NCBI RefSeq assembly: GCF_029255145.1
Contig: NZ_JAPUVQ010000027.1
Span: 16,331 to 80,330 of the forward strand
DNA: 64,000 nt
Direction: 5' to 3'
Origin: Accumulibacter sp003538495
GTDB taxonomy: Bacteria > Pseudomonadota > Gammaproteobacteria > Burkholderiales > Rhodocyclaceae
Numbering within the stretch: the stretch's first letter is position 1; each line of letters begins with the position of its first letter. The notes beneath the pieces were generated by a model that worked only from the letters and a program-made list of their open reading frames with translations, was not told the DNA's origin and ran no database searches. The position numbers were made by a program, and so were the translations under genes. Below, in pieces: positions 25,347-33,945 of this stretch.

Positions 25347-26545
25347 TGCAGGGTACCCGCCAAATCAAAGATCGGCATGTACAGCAGGACCACGATCAAG
25401 CCGACCAACAGACCGATGGCGGTCATCAGCAGCGGCTCGAAGACCTTGGCAAAGCGCTCGATCCAGCGCGCGCTCTCGCTCTCGTAGAACAGCGCCGAAC
25501 GGGTCAACATGGCGCCCATCTGCCCTGATCGCTCGCCAACGCGCAGCAGGCGCAGGGCCACCGGTGTCGCCAGGCCACTGCTGTCGAAGCCGTGCGACAG
25601 CGTGCCGCCGTCGGAAATGATCGCACGGGCAACGCCCAGCGCCTCGCGCGTTGTGGGCGAAACGGTATTGCCGACGATGTCGAGCGCCGCCAGTATCGGG
25701 ATACCGCCTTCCAGCAGCATGCCGGTCGTCAAATACAACCTCGACAGCTCGATCACCCGAACGCGCTCGCCAATTCCCGGCAAGCGCGTCAGGAAGAGGA
25801 TCCAGCGGCCGCTGCGGATGAAGCGCCGCAGCCAGTAGGCCAGGGCCAGCGCGAGCGCCAGCAGCGACCAGAAGACGGTCGCGGTGTGCTGGCCGACGAA
25901 CTGACCCCAGTCGAGCATCAATTGCGACAGCACGGGCAGCGAACGGCCACTGCCCTGGTACACCCCGGCGAAGCGCGGCACGACATAGGCCATCAGGAAC
26001 AGCGTCACGCCACTGCCAACGGCCAGCAGGATCGCCGGGTAGATGGCCGCGCTGAGCATCTTGTTGCGCAGCGTGTCCAGCCGCGTCTGATAGTCGATGT
26101 AGCGCGACAAGGCCCGCGGCAGGTCGCTGGTTCCCTCGGCGGCCCTGACGATGCCGACGTAAAGGGGTGGGAAAATCTCGCTTTGCCGGGCCAGCGCCGC
26201 CGAAAAGCGCAGGCCTTCGCGCAGATCCCTGGTCAGACGCTCAAGGATGACCCGCGCGGCGCCCGAGCTTTCCTTGTCGAGCAGCGCTTCGAAAGCCTCC
26301 ACCAGACTCAGCCCGGCCTCCAGCAAAGCCAGCAGTTCAGTGCTGAAGAGGAGCAGTGAAAAGCCCTTGCTGCGGCGTCCCGGGGTGTGAGTGGAGTCGG
26401 CGCCGGCACCAATGGCCGCTTTGATCGACAACGGCTGCAGTCGCCGCTGGCGGAGCAGCTGGCCTGCTTCCCCGGCGTCGGCGGCGTCAACAGCGTGCGT
26501 TTCGATCAGGTTGTCGGCAGATAGGGCCCGCACCTCAAAACGCAT
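25343..26545 (-). CDS. gspF: Type II secretion inner-membrane platform protein GspF
   Basis: A 400-residue GspF/PilC protein with an N-terminal beta region (about 1-60), two T2SSF repeats (about 65-190 and 265-390) and three membrane helices (about 165-190, 220-240 and 370-395). Diagnostic stretches are ELLALLEAGLSLVEAFEAL, MLSAAIYPAILLAVG and VGERSGQMGAML. It forms the inner-membrane platform that couples GspE to pseudopilin assembly. It overlaps gspE by four bases. Confidence 0.95.
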   Translation of the reverse strand: MRFEVRALSADNLIETHAVDAADAGEAGQLLRQRRLQPLSIKAAIGAGADSTHTPGRRSKGFSLLLFSTELLALLEAGLSLVEAFEALLDKESSGAARVILERLTRDLREGLRFSAALARQSEIFPPLYVGIVRAAEGTSDLPRALSRYIDYQTRLDTLRNKMLSAAIYPAILLAVGSGVTLFLMAYVVPRFAGVYQGSGRSLPVLSQLMLDWGQFVGQHTATVFWSLLALALALAYWLRRFIRSGRWILFLTRLPGIGERVRVIELSRLYLTTGMLLEGGIPILAALDIVGNTVSPTTREALGVARAIISDGGTLSHGFDSSGLATPVALRLLRVGERSGQMGAMLTRSALFYESESARWIERFAKVFEPLLMTAIGLLVGLIVVLLYMPIFDLAGTLQ

Positions 26546-26563
26546 CCTGGCTCCAGCGGATTC

Positions 26564-27055
26564 TCATGGAAAGGTCACGTCGGCGGCGTCGCCGGTCCCT
26601 CCCGGCTGGCCGTCCTTGCCGTAGGAGACGATCTCGAAATCGCCGTTGGCGCCCGGTGCGCGGTACAGGTAGGCACGACCCCAGGGATCGGACGGCACCG
26701 CCTTCTGCAGGTAGGGGCCGTTCCACTTGGCCGCGCTGGCCGGCTTGGTGAGCAAGGCATTGAGCCCCTCTTCGGTGGTCGGGTACTGGCCGACTTCCAG
26801 CCGATAGGTATCGAGTGCGCGCGCGAAGGCCTCGATCTGCGCCTTGGCCACCCCCTGTTCGGACCTGCCCAGCTGCGAGAAGTACTTCGGGCCAACGTAG
26901 GCTGCCAGCAAGCCGATGATCGTCACCACCACCAGCAGTTCCAGGAGCGTAAAGCCGGCGACGGAACGGGTCGCGCTGCGGCTCTTCCGGGTAGCCTGGC
27001 CGCCGGCAACGCCGCCCCGATTCTGGCCAACGGTTTGTACGGCGCTGCTGATCAC
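26564..27055 (-). CDS. gspG: Major pseudopilin GspG
   Basis: A 163-residue GspG. After an unusually long 34-residue leader, Gly34 precedes FTLLELLVVVTIIGLLAAYV with Glu5. The soluble part has the GspG hallmarks: RLEVGQYPTTEEGLNAL, WNGPYLQ, DPWGRAY and a C-terminal calcium-binding-like region ending in GTGDAADVTFP. Those motifs are specific for the major T2SS pseudopilin and not for type IV pilins. It overlaps the lytic transglycosylase gene by four bases; an internal start would shorten the leader, but none is clearly better. Confidence 0.95.
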   Translation of the reverse strand: MISSAVQTVGQNRGGVAGGQATRKSRSATRSVAGFTLLELLVVVTIIGLLAAYVGPKYFSQLGRSEQGVAKAQIEAFARALDTYRLEVGQYPTTEEGLNALLTKPASAAKWNGPYLQKAVPSDPWGRAYLYRAPGANGDFEIVSYGKDGQPGGTGDAADVTFP

Positions 27056-27735
27056 GGCCTGTTCCCGCGCGCTGCTGCGGCAAGTACCGCAGGCACATAA
27101 AGCATGGTTTCACGATACGGTGGAATTCGACCGCCGTTCCTGGCCACCGCTCCCTGGCCGGCGTTGTACGCCGCCAGAGCGAGAGCGACATTGCCGTGGT
27201 GCCGGGTGAGCAGATCCTTGAGGTGGCGCACGCCAGCGTCGATGTTCTGGGCCGGGTCGTCAGGCTGAGTGACCCCGTAGCGTGCGGCGGTTGCCGGCAT
27301 CAGTTGCATCGCGCCGGTGGCGCCCTTCGCCGAGACGGCGCTGGCGTTGAAGCCCGATTCGACGCCCACCACCGCGGTCACCAGTTCCGGCGTCACCTGA
27401 TGGATGCGGGCGTAATGTTCGATCAGCGGCGTCAATTCCCGTTTGCCTTGTTGCTGGCTTTCGCTGGCATGATGCCTCGACAGGCTGCGACGGGCTGCAG
27501 GAACGCTCTCGCCGCGAATGAAAAGCCGGTAGCTGCCATCCAGGCGCTGGCTGGCATAACGCGGCATGCCGTCAGCGGCGTAGGAAACGAAGACGTTGCC
27601 CACCGTCGCTGCAGTCGCCAGCGATGGCGGCAAGCCGCCCGACAGCAAGGCCAGCGCCAGGGGAAAAACAGGTACGGTCGCCGCGGCCATCGCGATCGCG
27701 ACCACACTCCCCGGCCGATCAGTAGTTGGCGTCAC
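27052..27735 (-). CDS. Lytic transglycosylase (SLT domain)
   Basis: A 227-residue protein with an N-terminal hydrophobic signal or anchor (about residues 12-45) and a C-terminal SLT domain (about 100-215). It shows the catalytic Glu in VVGVESGFN, then SAKGATGAMQLMPATA and AYNAGQGAV. It cleaves peptidoglycan glycan strands in the periplasm. As the first gene of the secretion operon (ATGA overlap with gspG) it probably opens the wall for the secretin or pseudopilus, as seen for transglycosylases of other trans-envelope machines. Confidence 0.92.
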   Translation of the reverse strand: MTPTTDRPGSVVAIAMAAATVPVFPLALALLSGGLPPSLATAATVGNVFVSYAADGMPRYASQRLDGSYRLFIRGESVPAARRSLSRHHASESQQQGKRELTPLIEHYARIHQVTPELVTAVVGVESGFNASAVSAKGATGAMQLMPATAARYGVTQPDDPAQNIDAGVRHLKDLLTRHHGNVALALAAYNAGQGAVARNGGRIPPYRETMLYVPAVLAAAARGNRP

Positions 27736-27954
27736 CCCTGCACCCCCAGAACCCTTAGCCGTGAATCGACGGCCAGATTATCGGCATGCAGAATAACACG
27801 TTAGCCAGCTGCGGCGGGTCGCTGCGAGCCCGCGCCAGCGCACCCCGGCGACCGCGGCCCGGCGAACGTCTGACCTCTGGATCCGCCTTGCAGTTGTCAG
27901 GGAAGACAGGAGCCGCACGCTGCTGCTGCTCGAGGGGCTTGCCAAAGGATCGGC

Positions 27955-28806
27955 TCAGGGAAGCTGGCGTGCGACCGGTCGCGATGGGTCACTGCACCAT
28001 TCGCTCCAGGAACCGGCATAGAGGCGTGCGCCAAGCAGTCCGGCGACCTCCATCGCCAGCAGGTTGTGACAAGCGGTAACGCCTGATCCGCAGGACATCA
28101 CCACCTGCTTGGCATCAGTCCCGGCGAGCAGCGCGAGAAACTCGCGGCGCAGTTCGGCGGCCGGGCGAAAACAGCCATCGGCGTCGAGATTGTCACGAAA
28201 GAAGCGATTGCGCGCGCCGGGGATATGCCCGCCCACCGGATCGATGGTTTCGTTCTCGCCCCGAAAGCGATCGGGACTGCGGGCGTCGATCAGACACAGC
28301 TGGCGCTCGCCGACGTCGGCGAGCAATTCCCCGGTGCTCACGACGCGATCGTCGGGCGACGCTTCAAAAACCACCTTCGCCGCAGTTGCCGGCAGTTCGG
28401 TGGAAAGTGGCCTGCCTTCCGCCAGCCAACGTTCAATACCGCCATCCAGAACAGCGACGCGGTCGTGCCCCAGCCAACGCAGCAGCCACCACAGTCGGCC
28501 GGCGATCATGCCGCCGGAATCGTCATAGGCGACCACCTGCGTGGCTCGCGAAACACCCGCCGCACCCAGCCGGACAGCGAGCACTTGCGGGTCGGGCAAG
28601 GGGTGACGGCCGTTGCTGCCGTTCATCGCTCCCGACAGGTCGCGGTCGAGATGCAGGAAGCGCGCCCCCGGCAGGTGGCCGTTGACGTACGCCCTGCCGC
28701 CGGCTTCCGGATCGGCGAGCTGATGACGGCAATCAAAGACGCGCCAGGCCGGATCTTCGAGATGATCGGCAAGGGTCGCACTGCTGACCAGCGTCGAGTA
28801 GCTCAC
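27955..28806 (-). CDS. Sulfurtransferase (thiosulfate/3-mercaptopyruvate type)
   Basis: A 283-residue tandem-rhodanese protein. The first rhodanese domain (about 1-140) is inactive-like; the second carries the active-site loop CGSGVTACHN with the catalytic Cys. Other family marks are DARSPDRFRGENE, HIPGARN and GSWSEW. CGSGVTA is the loop form typical of SseA-like 3-mercaptopyruvate sulfurtransferases, so this is the more likely activity. The GTG start at 28806 overlaps the stop of the upstream SpoIIAA-like gene (GTGA). Confidence 0.9.
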   Translation of the reverse strand: MSYSTLVSSATLADHLEDPAWRVFDCRHQLADPEAGGRAYVNGHLPGARFLHLDRDLSGAMNGSNGRHPLPDPQVLAVRLGAAGVSRATQVVAYDDSGGMIAGRLWWLLRWLGHDRVAVLDGGIERWLAEGRPLSTELPATAAKVVFEASPDDRVVSTGELLADVGERQLCLIDARSPDRFRGENETIDPVGGHIPGARNRFFRDNLDADGCFRPAAELRREFLALLAGTDAKQVVMSCGSGVTACHNLLAMEVAGLLGARLYAGSWSEWCSDPSRPVARQLP

Positions 28807-29171
28807 CCCCCCTGCCCCTCGCTGCTGTCTTCGGCCAGCCACGCCCGCGCTTCAGGTTCGTCGTCGAAGACCCGCACGTCGGCGTGCACGAAGAGCTGCG
28901 ACAGCCATGCGCTCCACGCCACCCACTGGCTTTCGGTAAGCACCGCGATGCGGCCAAAATCGTTGGCATGGGCACGCGAAAAGACGATATCTTCCCAGGC
29001 CACGTCAAGTGTGAAGTCGGCCATTTCGCGCAGATCAAAGAACAGGTCGACCGGCCCCTCGGGCTGGATCACGCCATTGACGGCATTCTCGAACTCCTGG
29101 TAGTCCGCGAGAGAGAATTCCGCATAGACCGTGACTTCGACGCGCTTCGGCTGGTTTTCGATGACTATCAT
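28803..29171 (-). CDS. SpoIIAA-like/STAS family protein
   Basis: A 122-residue single-domain protein. The alternation of strands and helices (EVTVYAEFSLADYQEFENAV, VDLFFDLREMADFTLD, RIAVLTES, FDDEPEARAWL) matches the SpoIIAA-like family that is often annotated as DUF3478. These proteins resemble anti-sigma antagonists but usually lack the phosphorylatable Ser; no defined partner is visible here. It is translationally coupled to the sulfurtransferase gene. Confidence 0.75.
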   Translation of the reverse strand: MIVIENQPKRVEVTVYAEFSLADYQEFENAVNGVIQPEGPVDLFFDLREMADFTLDVAWEDIVFSRAHANDFGRIAVLTESQWVAWSAWLSQLFVHADVRVFDDEPEARAWLAEDSSEGQGG

Positions 29172-29369
29172 GGCATCCTCCCTTTTTCGTTGGACAAGTG
29201 TAGCGTGTAGGAGCAGTCCCGCAAAGGAGGCTGTCGCCGCAAGTCCACCGGGGGCGGCTCCGTTCGTCCGCAGCTGGTCCGATGATGCCATTCGGCCCAT
29301 TCGTCCGTCCGGCGACTCCCCGGAACCGCCGTAACCGGAAGTCGCAATACTTGATCGCGGAATTTGCGT

Positions 29370-29399
29370 TTGACCGGAGGGGCACTAATAGGCTATTTT
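29370..29399 (+). promoter_or_regulatory. Putative sigma-70 promoter for xseB-ispA-dxs
   Basis: TTGACC (29370-29375) and TATTTT (29394-29399) are separated by 18 bases in the 250-base intergenic region. Transcription would begin near 29406, leaving a short leader before the xseB ATG at 29425. Seen by eye only. Confidence 0.45.
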
Positions 29400-29424
29400 C
29401 GGCGGTTTGATTCGAGCCCTTCCC

Positions 29425-29712
29425 ATGCCACGAGCGAACCCCGAGAAACCTGTTGACCGTGCCCAGTCCGCCACGGCAGGAGCAGCCACTGGCCAACTCA
29501 AGTTCGAGGCAGCACTCGCACAACTCGAACAGATCGTCCAGGACATGGAGGGGGGCCGCCTGCCACTTGAAGAATCACTCGCCGCGTATCGCCGTGGCAG
29601 CGAACTCCTGCAGCACTGCCAGCAGCAGCTCAGTGACGCCGAAAGGCAAATCCAGATCCTGGAAAATGGTGCGCTGCGCGCTTTCGAAGCCAATGGCGAC
29701 GAAGCCCGATGA
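29425..29712 (+). CDS. xseB: Exodeoxyribonuclease VII small subunit
   Basis: A 95-residue helical protein with the XseB signature: FEAALAQLEQIVQDMEGG, LPLEESLAAYRRGSELLQHC and the closing QLSDAERQIQIL. With XseA (not in the window) it forms exonuclease VII, which degrades single-stranded DNA. The ATG at 29425 is preferred to an upstream TTG at 29407. It overlaps ispA by four bases; xseB-ispA-dxs is a conserved proteobacterial order. Confidence 0.95.
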   Translation: MPRANPEKPVDRAQSATAGAATGQLKFEAALAQLEQIVQDMEGGRLPLEESLAAYRRGSELLQHCQQQLSDAERQIQILENGALRAFEANGDEAR

Positions 29713-30629
29713 GCGCTCCCACTGTCTCGGATGCGCCCGGTGATCCGTCCTTTCCGGTCTGGATGCGCAGCGTCCAGTCGCAAGTGGAAGCAGCCCTGTC
29801 CCGGTGCTTGCCGCCCGGGGAGGCGATTCCGGGCCGCCTTCACCAGGCCATGCGCTACGCCTGTCTCGACGGTGGCAAGCGCGTGCGGCCGCTACTCGCT
29901 TTTGCCGCCGGCGAACTGACCGCAGCCAGCCCGCAGCGGCTGCAGGTGGTCGCCTGCGCCGTCGAACTGATCCACAGCTATTCGCTCGTTCATGACGACT
30001 TGCCGTCGATGGATAACGACGTGCTGCGGCGCGGCCGGCCGACCTGCCATGTCGAATACGATGAGGCAACTGCCCTGCTGGTTGGCGACAGCCTGCAATC
30101 CCTGGCCTTCGAACTCTTGGCGCGCGACGATCTTGGCGACCACCGCAGGCAACTGGAAATGCTGCGCCTGCTGGCGCGCGCGAGCGGCTCGCTGGGCATG
30201 GCCGGCGGCCAGTCGATCGACCTCGAGGCGGTCGGCAGGAGGCTCAACCAACCCGAGCTTGAACTGATGCACGCACTCAAGACGGGCGCTTTGATCCGTG
30301 CCGCGGTGTTGCTCGGAGGCCTCTGTGGGACCGCGCTGAGCGCTCCCGAAAGCGCTGCGCTTGACCGCTTTGCCAAGCGCGCGGGCCTGTTGTTTCAGGT
30401 TGTTGATGACATTCTCGACTGCACCGCCAGCACCGCCACGCTGGGCAAGACCGCAGGCAAGGACGCCGCCGCGGAAAAGCCGACCTACGTCAGCCTGATG
30501 GGTCTCGAAAGGGCCCGTGAATTTGCCGCCGACCTCAAGAGCCAGGCACTTGAAGCGCTAGCCATTTTTGGCGAACGCAAGCGGCGCCTGGTCGAGCTGA
30601 CCGATTTCATCACCCAGCGCAAGTTCTAG
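29709..30629 (+). CDS. ispA: Farnesyl diphosphate synthase (polyprenyl synthetase)
   Basis: A 306-residue all-helical prenyltransferase with the first Asp-rich motif in VHDDLPSMDND, preceded by GGKRVRPLL, and the second in FQVVDDILDCT. It condenses IPP with DMAPP and GPP to give farnesyl diphosphate, the precursor of undecaprenyl phosphate, quinone side chains and hopanoids. It lies immediately upstream of dxs, the entry enzyme of the MEP pathway. Length is normal. Confidence 0.95.
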   Translation: MSAPTVSDAPGDPSFPVWMRSVQSQVEAALSRCLPPGEAIPGRLHQAMRYACLDGGKRVRPLLAFAAGELTAASPQRLQVVACAVELIHSYSLVHDDLPSMDNDVLRRGRPTCHVEYDEATALLVGDSLQSLAFELLARDDLGDHRRQLEMLRLLARASGSLGMAGGQSIDLEAVGRRLNQPELELMHALKTGALIRAAVLLGGLCGTALSAPESAALDRFAKRAGLLFQVVDDILDCTASTATLGKTAGKDAAAEKPTYVSLMGLERAREFAADLKSQALEALAIFGERKRRLVELTDFITQRKF

Positions 30630-30691
30630 GTGCCGCTGCCGCTCACCGCTCGCGGTCGGTACACAGCGCTTCTGCAGGACCCAACAATAAA

Positions 30692-32611
30692 ATGACCCCC
30701 TACCCTCTGCTCGATACCATCAGCTATCCGGCGCAACTGCGCAAACTTGACCGCCGACACCTGCCCCAGTTGGCCAGCGAATTGCGCACCTTTCTGGTTG
30801 AATCGGTCTCGCGGACCGGCGGCCACCTGTCGTCGAACCTCGGCACCGTCGAACTCACCGTCGCGCTGCACTACGTCTTCGAGACGCCGCATGACCGCCT
30901 GGTGTGGGATGTCGGCCATCAGACCTACGCCCATAAGGTGCTCACCGGGCGGCGCGCCGGGATGGCCAGGCTGCGGATGCACGGTGGCGTTTCCGGCTTT
31001 CCGAAACGCAGCGAGAGCGAGTACGACACCTTCGGCGTCGGCCACTCGTCCACCTCGATCTCGGCCGCGCTGGGCATGGCTCTGGCCGCCAAGATCAAGC
31101 ACGAGACGCGCAAGGTGGTGGCGATCATCGGCGACGGCGCGATGTCTGCAGGCCAAGCCTTCGAAGCACTGAACAACGCCGGCGTCGCAGACGCCGACAT
31201 GCTGGTCGTGCTCAACGACAATGACATGTCGATTTCACCGCCGGTGGGAGCACTCAACCGCTACCTGGCGCGTCTCTTTTCGGGCAGCACCTTCAACGCC
31301 GCGCGCAAGGCTGGCGAGAAGATCCTCGACTTCTCGCCATCGCTGCTCGAGTTCGCCAAACGCGCCGAGGAGCACGTCAAGGGCATGTTGACCCCCGGCA
31401 CCCTGTTCGAGGAACTGGGTTTCAACTATATCGGCCCGATCGACGGGCACGATCTCGAGTCACTTGTGCCGACGCTACTGAACCTGAAGAATCTCAAAGG
31501 CCCCCAGTTCCTGCATGTGATCACCAAGAAGGGCCAGGGTTACAAGTTGGCCGAAGTCGATCCGATCCTCTACCACGGCGTCTCTCAATTCAAGCCCGAG
31601 GTCGGTATCGCTGGCGGCAAGAGCGGCGCCAAGCCGACCTATACGCAGATCTTTGGCGACTGGTTGTGCGACATGGCGGCTGCCGACCCACGCCTGGTCG
31701 GCATCACTCCGGCGATGCGCGAAGGCTCGGGCCTGCTGCGCTTCAGCGAACGCTACCCGGACCGCTATCACGATGTCGGGATCGCCGAGCAGCATGCGGT
31801 CACCTTTGCCGCCGGGCTGGCCTGTGAAGGCATGCGGCCGGTGCTGGCGATCTACTCGACCTTCCTGCAGCGCGGCTACGATCAGCTGGTGCACGACGTG
31901 GCTCTGCAAAACCTGCCCGTCGTCTTCGCACTCGACCGTGGCGGCCTGGTCGGCGCCGACGGTCCGACGCATCATGGTGCGTTCGACCTCTCGTTCCTGA
32001 CCTGCATTCCGAACATGGTGGTGATGACCCCCGCCGACGAGGACGAGTGCCGCAAGATGCTGACCACCGCCTACCACCTGGACTGCCCGAGCGCCGTGCG
32101 CTACCCGCGCGGAACCGGTCCGGGAGCGGTAATTGAACCGACGCTGGTCGGGCTACCCCTGGGCAAGGGCCAAGTCCGCCGCCGCGGCAGCGAGGTCGCG
32201 CTGCTCGCCTTCGGCAGCATGCTTACACCGGCGCTGGCAGCGGCCGAAGCGGTCGACGCCACGGTCGCCAACATGCGCTTTGTCAAACCGATCGATCGCG
32301 AACTGATCGCCACCCTGGCGGCGGAACATTCGCTGCTGGTCAGCGTCGAAGAGAATGCCTTGATCGGTGGCGCCGGTTCCGAAGTCGAGCGGATTCTTGA
32401 AGAACTCGGCTGCACCGTGCAACTGTTGCGTATGGGACTTCCCGACCACTTCGTCGAACAGGGCGACCAGGCGCTCCTGCTGGCGGAAATCGGCCTGGAC
32501 GGCGACGGTATCGTCAGCGCGATACGGGCCCGGCAAGGCAGGCTTGCAGATCCGGGCCAGCCACCGCACATGGCATGCGACGATCAGCAAGATTCTCAGG
32601 AGCCGCGATGA
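30692..32611 (+). CDS. dxs: 1-deoxy-D-xylulose-5-phosphate synthase
   Basis: A 639-residue thiamine diphosphate enzyme. It shows GGHLSSNLGTVELTVALH at the N-terminus, DVGHQTYAHK, the ThDP motif starting GDGAMSAGQAFEALNNAG and ending in NDND, and in the transketolase-like pyrimidine domain EQHAVTFAAGLA with the catalytic Glu. It makes DXP from pyruvate and glyceraldehyde-3-phosphate, the first and often limiting MEP step. It overlaps folE2 by four bases. Confidence 0.97.
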   Translation: MTPYPLLDTISYPAQLRKLDRRHLPQLASELRTFLVESVSRTGGHLSSNLGTVELTVALHYVFETPHDRLVWDVGHQTYAHKVLTGRRAGMARLRMHGGVSGFPKRSESEYDTFGVGHSSTSISAALGMALAAKIKHETRKVVAIIGDGAMSAGQAFEALNNAGVADADMLVVLNDNDMSISPPVGALNRYLARLFSGSTFNAARKAGEKILDFSPSLLEFAKRAEEHVKGMLTPGTLFEELGFNYIGPIDGHDLESLVPTLLNLKNLKGPQFLHVITKKGQGYKLAEVDPILYHGVSQFKPEVGIAGGKSGAKPTYTQIFGDWLCDMAAADPRLVGITPAMREGSGLLRFSERYPDRYHDVGIAEQHAVTFAAGLACEGMRPVLAIYSTFLQRGYDQLVHDVALQNLPVVFALDRGGLVGADGPTHHGAFDLSFLTCIPNMVVMTPADEDECRKMLTTAYHLDCPSAVRYPRGTGPGAVIEPTLVGLPLGKGQVRRRGSEVALLAFGSMLTPALAAAEAVDATVANMRFVKPIDRELIATLAAEHSLLVSVEENALIGGAGSEVERILEELGCTVQLLRMGLPDHFVEQGDQALLLAEIGLDGDGIVSAIRARQGRLADPGQPPHMACDDQQDSQEPR

Positions 32612-33426
32612 ACGCACCCGAAACCCCGCAAGCCCCCACTGAAATGGTGGACGTTCAGGGCTCGGCCGATACCCGGCGGATCGCCATCAACAAGGTGGGC
32701 ATCAAAGCCATTCGTCACCCGGTCAAGGTGCTCGACAAGTCCGGCGGCGTGCAGCACACCATCGCCATGTTCAACATGTACGTCAGCCTGCCGCACAACT
32801 TCAAGGGCACCCACATGTCGCGCTTTGTGGAAATTCTCAACAGCCACGAGCGAGAAATATCGGTCGAAAATTTCCCGGCCATGCTGCGCGACATGGTTGA
32901 CCGGCTGGAAGCCGAGACCGGTCATATCGAAATGAGTTTTCCCTATTTCATCAACAAGGCGGCTCCGGTGTCCGGTGTGCAGAGCCTGATGGATTACGAC
33001 GTCACGCTGATTGGCGAGATCGGCCACGGGCGGATCGAGTCGACCATCAAGGTCGCCGTTCCGGTGACCAGCCTCTGCCCGTGTTCAAAGGAAATTTCCG
33101 AACGCGGCGCACACAACCAGCGCTCGCACGTGACGGTCACCGTACGGATCAATGAGCACCTGTGGATCGAGGAACTGGTTCAATTCATCGAGTCACAAGC
33201 ATCGTGCGAGCTCTACGGACTGCTCAAGCGCCCCGACGAGAAATTCGTCACCGAACGCGCCTACGACAACCCGAAATTTGTCGAAGACATGGTGCGCGAC
33301 GTCGCGGCACGGCTCAACGCCGAGCAGCGCATCGATGCCTATGTAGTGGAGTCCGAGAACTTCGAATCAATTCACAACCATTCCGCATACGCCCTGATCG
33401 AGAACGACAAGCGACCTGGCGGCTGA
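32608..33426 (+). CDS. folE2: GTP cyclohydrolase FolE2 (type IB)
   Basis: A 272-residue FolE2 family protein with the conserved metal-site Cys in TSLCPCSKEIS and the following GAHNQRSHV. It converts GTP to 7,8-dihydroneopterin triphosphate, feeding folate and possibly queuosine or other pterin pathways; type IB enzymes can use metals other than zinc. The ATG at 32608 follows CAGGAGCCGCG and overlaps the dxs stop. It is the last gene of the xseB-ispA-dxs-folE2 run, converging with rplS. Confidence 0.95.
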   Translation: MNAPETPQAPTEMVDVQGSADTRRIAINKVGIKAIRHPVKVLDKSGGVQHTIAMFNMYVSLPHNFKGTHMSRFVEILNSHEREISVENFPAMLRDMVDRLEAETGHIEMSFPYFINKAAPVSGVQSLMDYDVTLIGEIGHGRIESTIKVAVPVTSLCPCSKEISERGAHNQRSHVTVTVRINEHLWIEELVQFIESQASCELYGLLKRPDEKFVTERAYDNPKFVEDMVRDVAARLNAEQRIDAYVVESENFESIHNHSAYALIENDKRPGG

Positions 33427-33507
33427 CCGGCGGGCGCTCGCCACAACAAGCACGGCGGAGCCTGTTCGACCCCGCCGCGTTGTCGTTTACCGCATCCGCG
33501 CTTGCTT

Positions 33508-33582
33508 CAGCGCTGCTTGCGCGTCAGCTGTTCAGCGCTGCTTGCGCGTCAGCTGTTCAGCGCTGCTTGCGCGTCAACTTTT
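33508..33582 (+). repeat. 25-bp tandem triplication including the rplS 3' end
   Basis: Three head-to-tail 25-bp units start at 33508, 33533 and 33558. The first two are identical (CAGCGCTGCTTGCGCGTCAG plus CTGTT) and the third differs near its end (ends AACTTTT). The third unit encodes the last codons of rplS, so the others are duplicates of the gene end lying downstream of its stop. The unit contains the palindrome CAGCGCTG. Confidence 0.9.
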
Positions 33583-33922
33583 CCTTGATCCGCGCCGACT
33601 TGCCGGAGCGCTCGCGCAGGTAGTACAACTTGGCCCGCCGAACGTCACCGCGCCGCTTGACTTCAATCGCCGCGACCAGCGGCGAATAGGTCTGGAAGGT
33701 ACGCTCGACACCCTCGCCCGAGGAAACCTTGCGGACGATGAAACTGGAGTTGAGGCCACGATTACGCTTGGCAATCACCACACCTTCGTAAGCCTGCAAA
33801 CGCTCCCGCGTACCTTCCCGCACCTTGACCTGGACTACGACCGTGTCGCCCGGTGAAAATACGGGAATCACTTTGCCCAGACGGGCAATCTCTTCTTGTT
33901 CAAGTTGGTCGATCAGATTCAT
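33557..33922 (-). CDS. rplS: 50S ribosomal protein L19
   Basis: A 121-residue L19 with MNLIDQLEQEEIARLG at the start, FSPGDTVVVQVKVREGTRER and the final LYYLRERSGKSARIKEKLTR. It sits at the 30S-50S interface. The ATG at 33922 is the family start; a slightly longer frame begins at 33940. It is the last gene of rpsP-rimM-trmD-rplS. Its terminal codons are part of a 25-bp tandem triplication that leaves the protein end unchanged. Confidence 0.97.
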   Translation of the reverse strand: MNLIDQLEQEEIARLGKVIPVFSPGDTVVVQVKVREGTRERLQAYEGVVIAKRNRGLNSSFIVRKVSSGEGVERTFQTYSPLVAAIEVKRRGDVRRAKLYYLRERSGKSARIKEKLTRKQR

Positions 33923-33945
33923 CTTATAAACTCCATGCACGCAAA

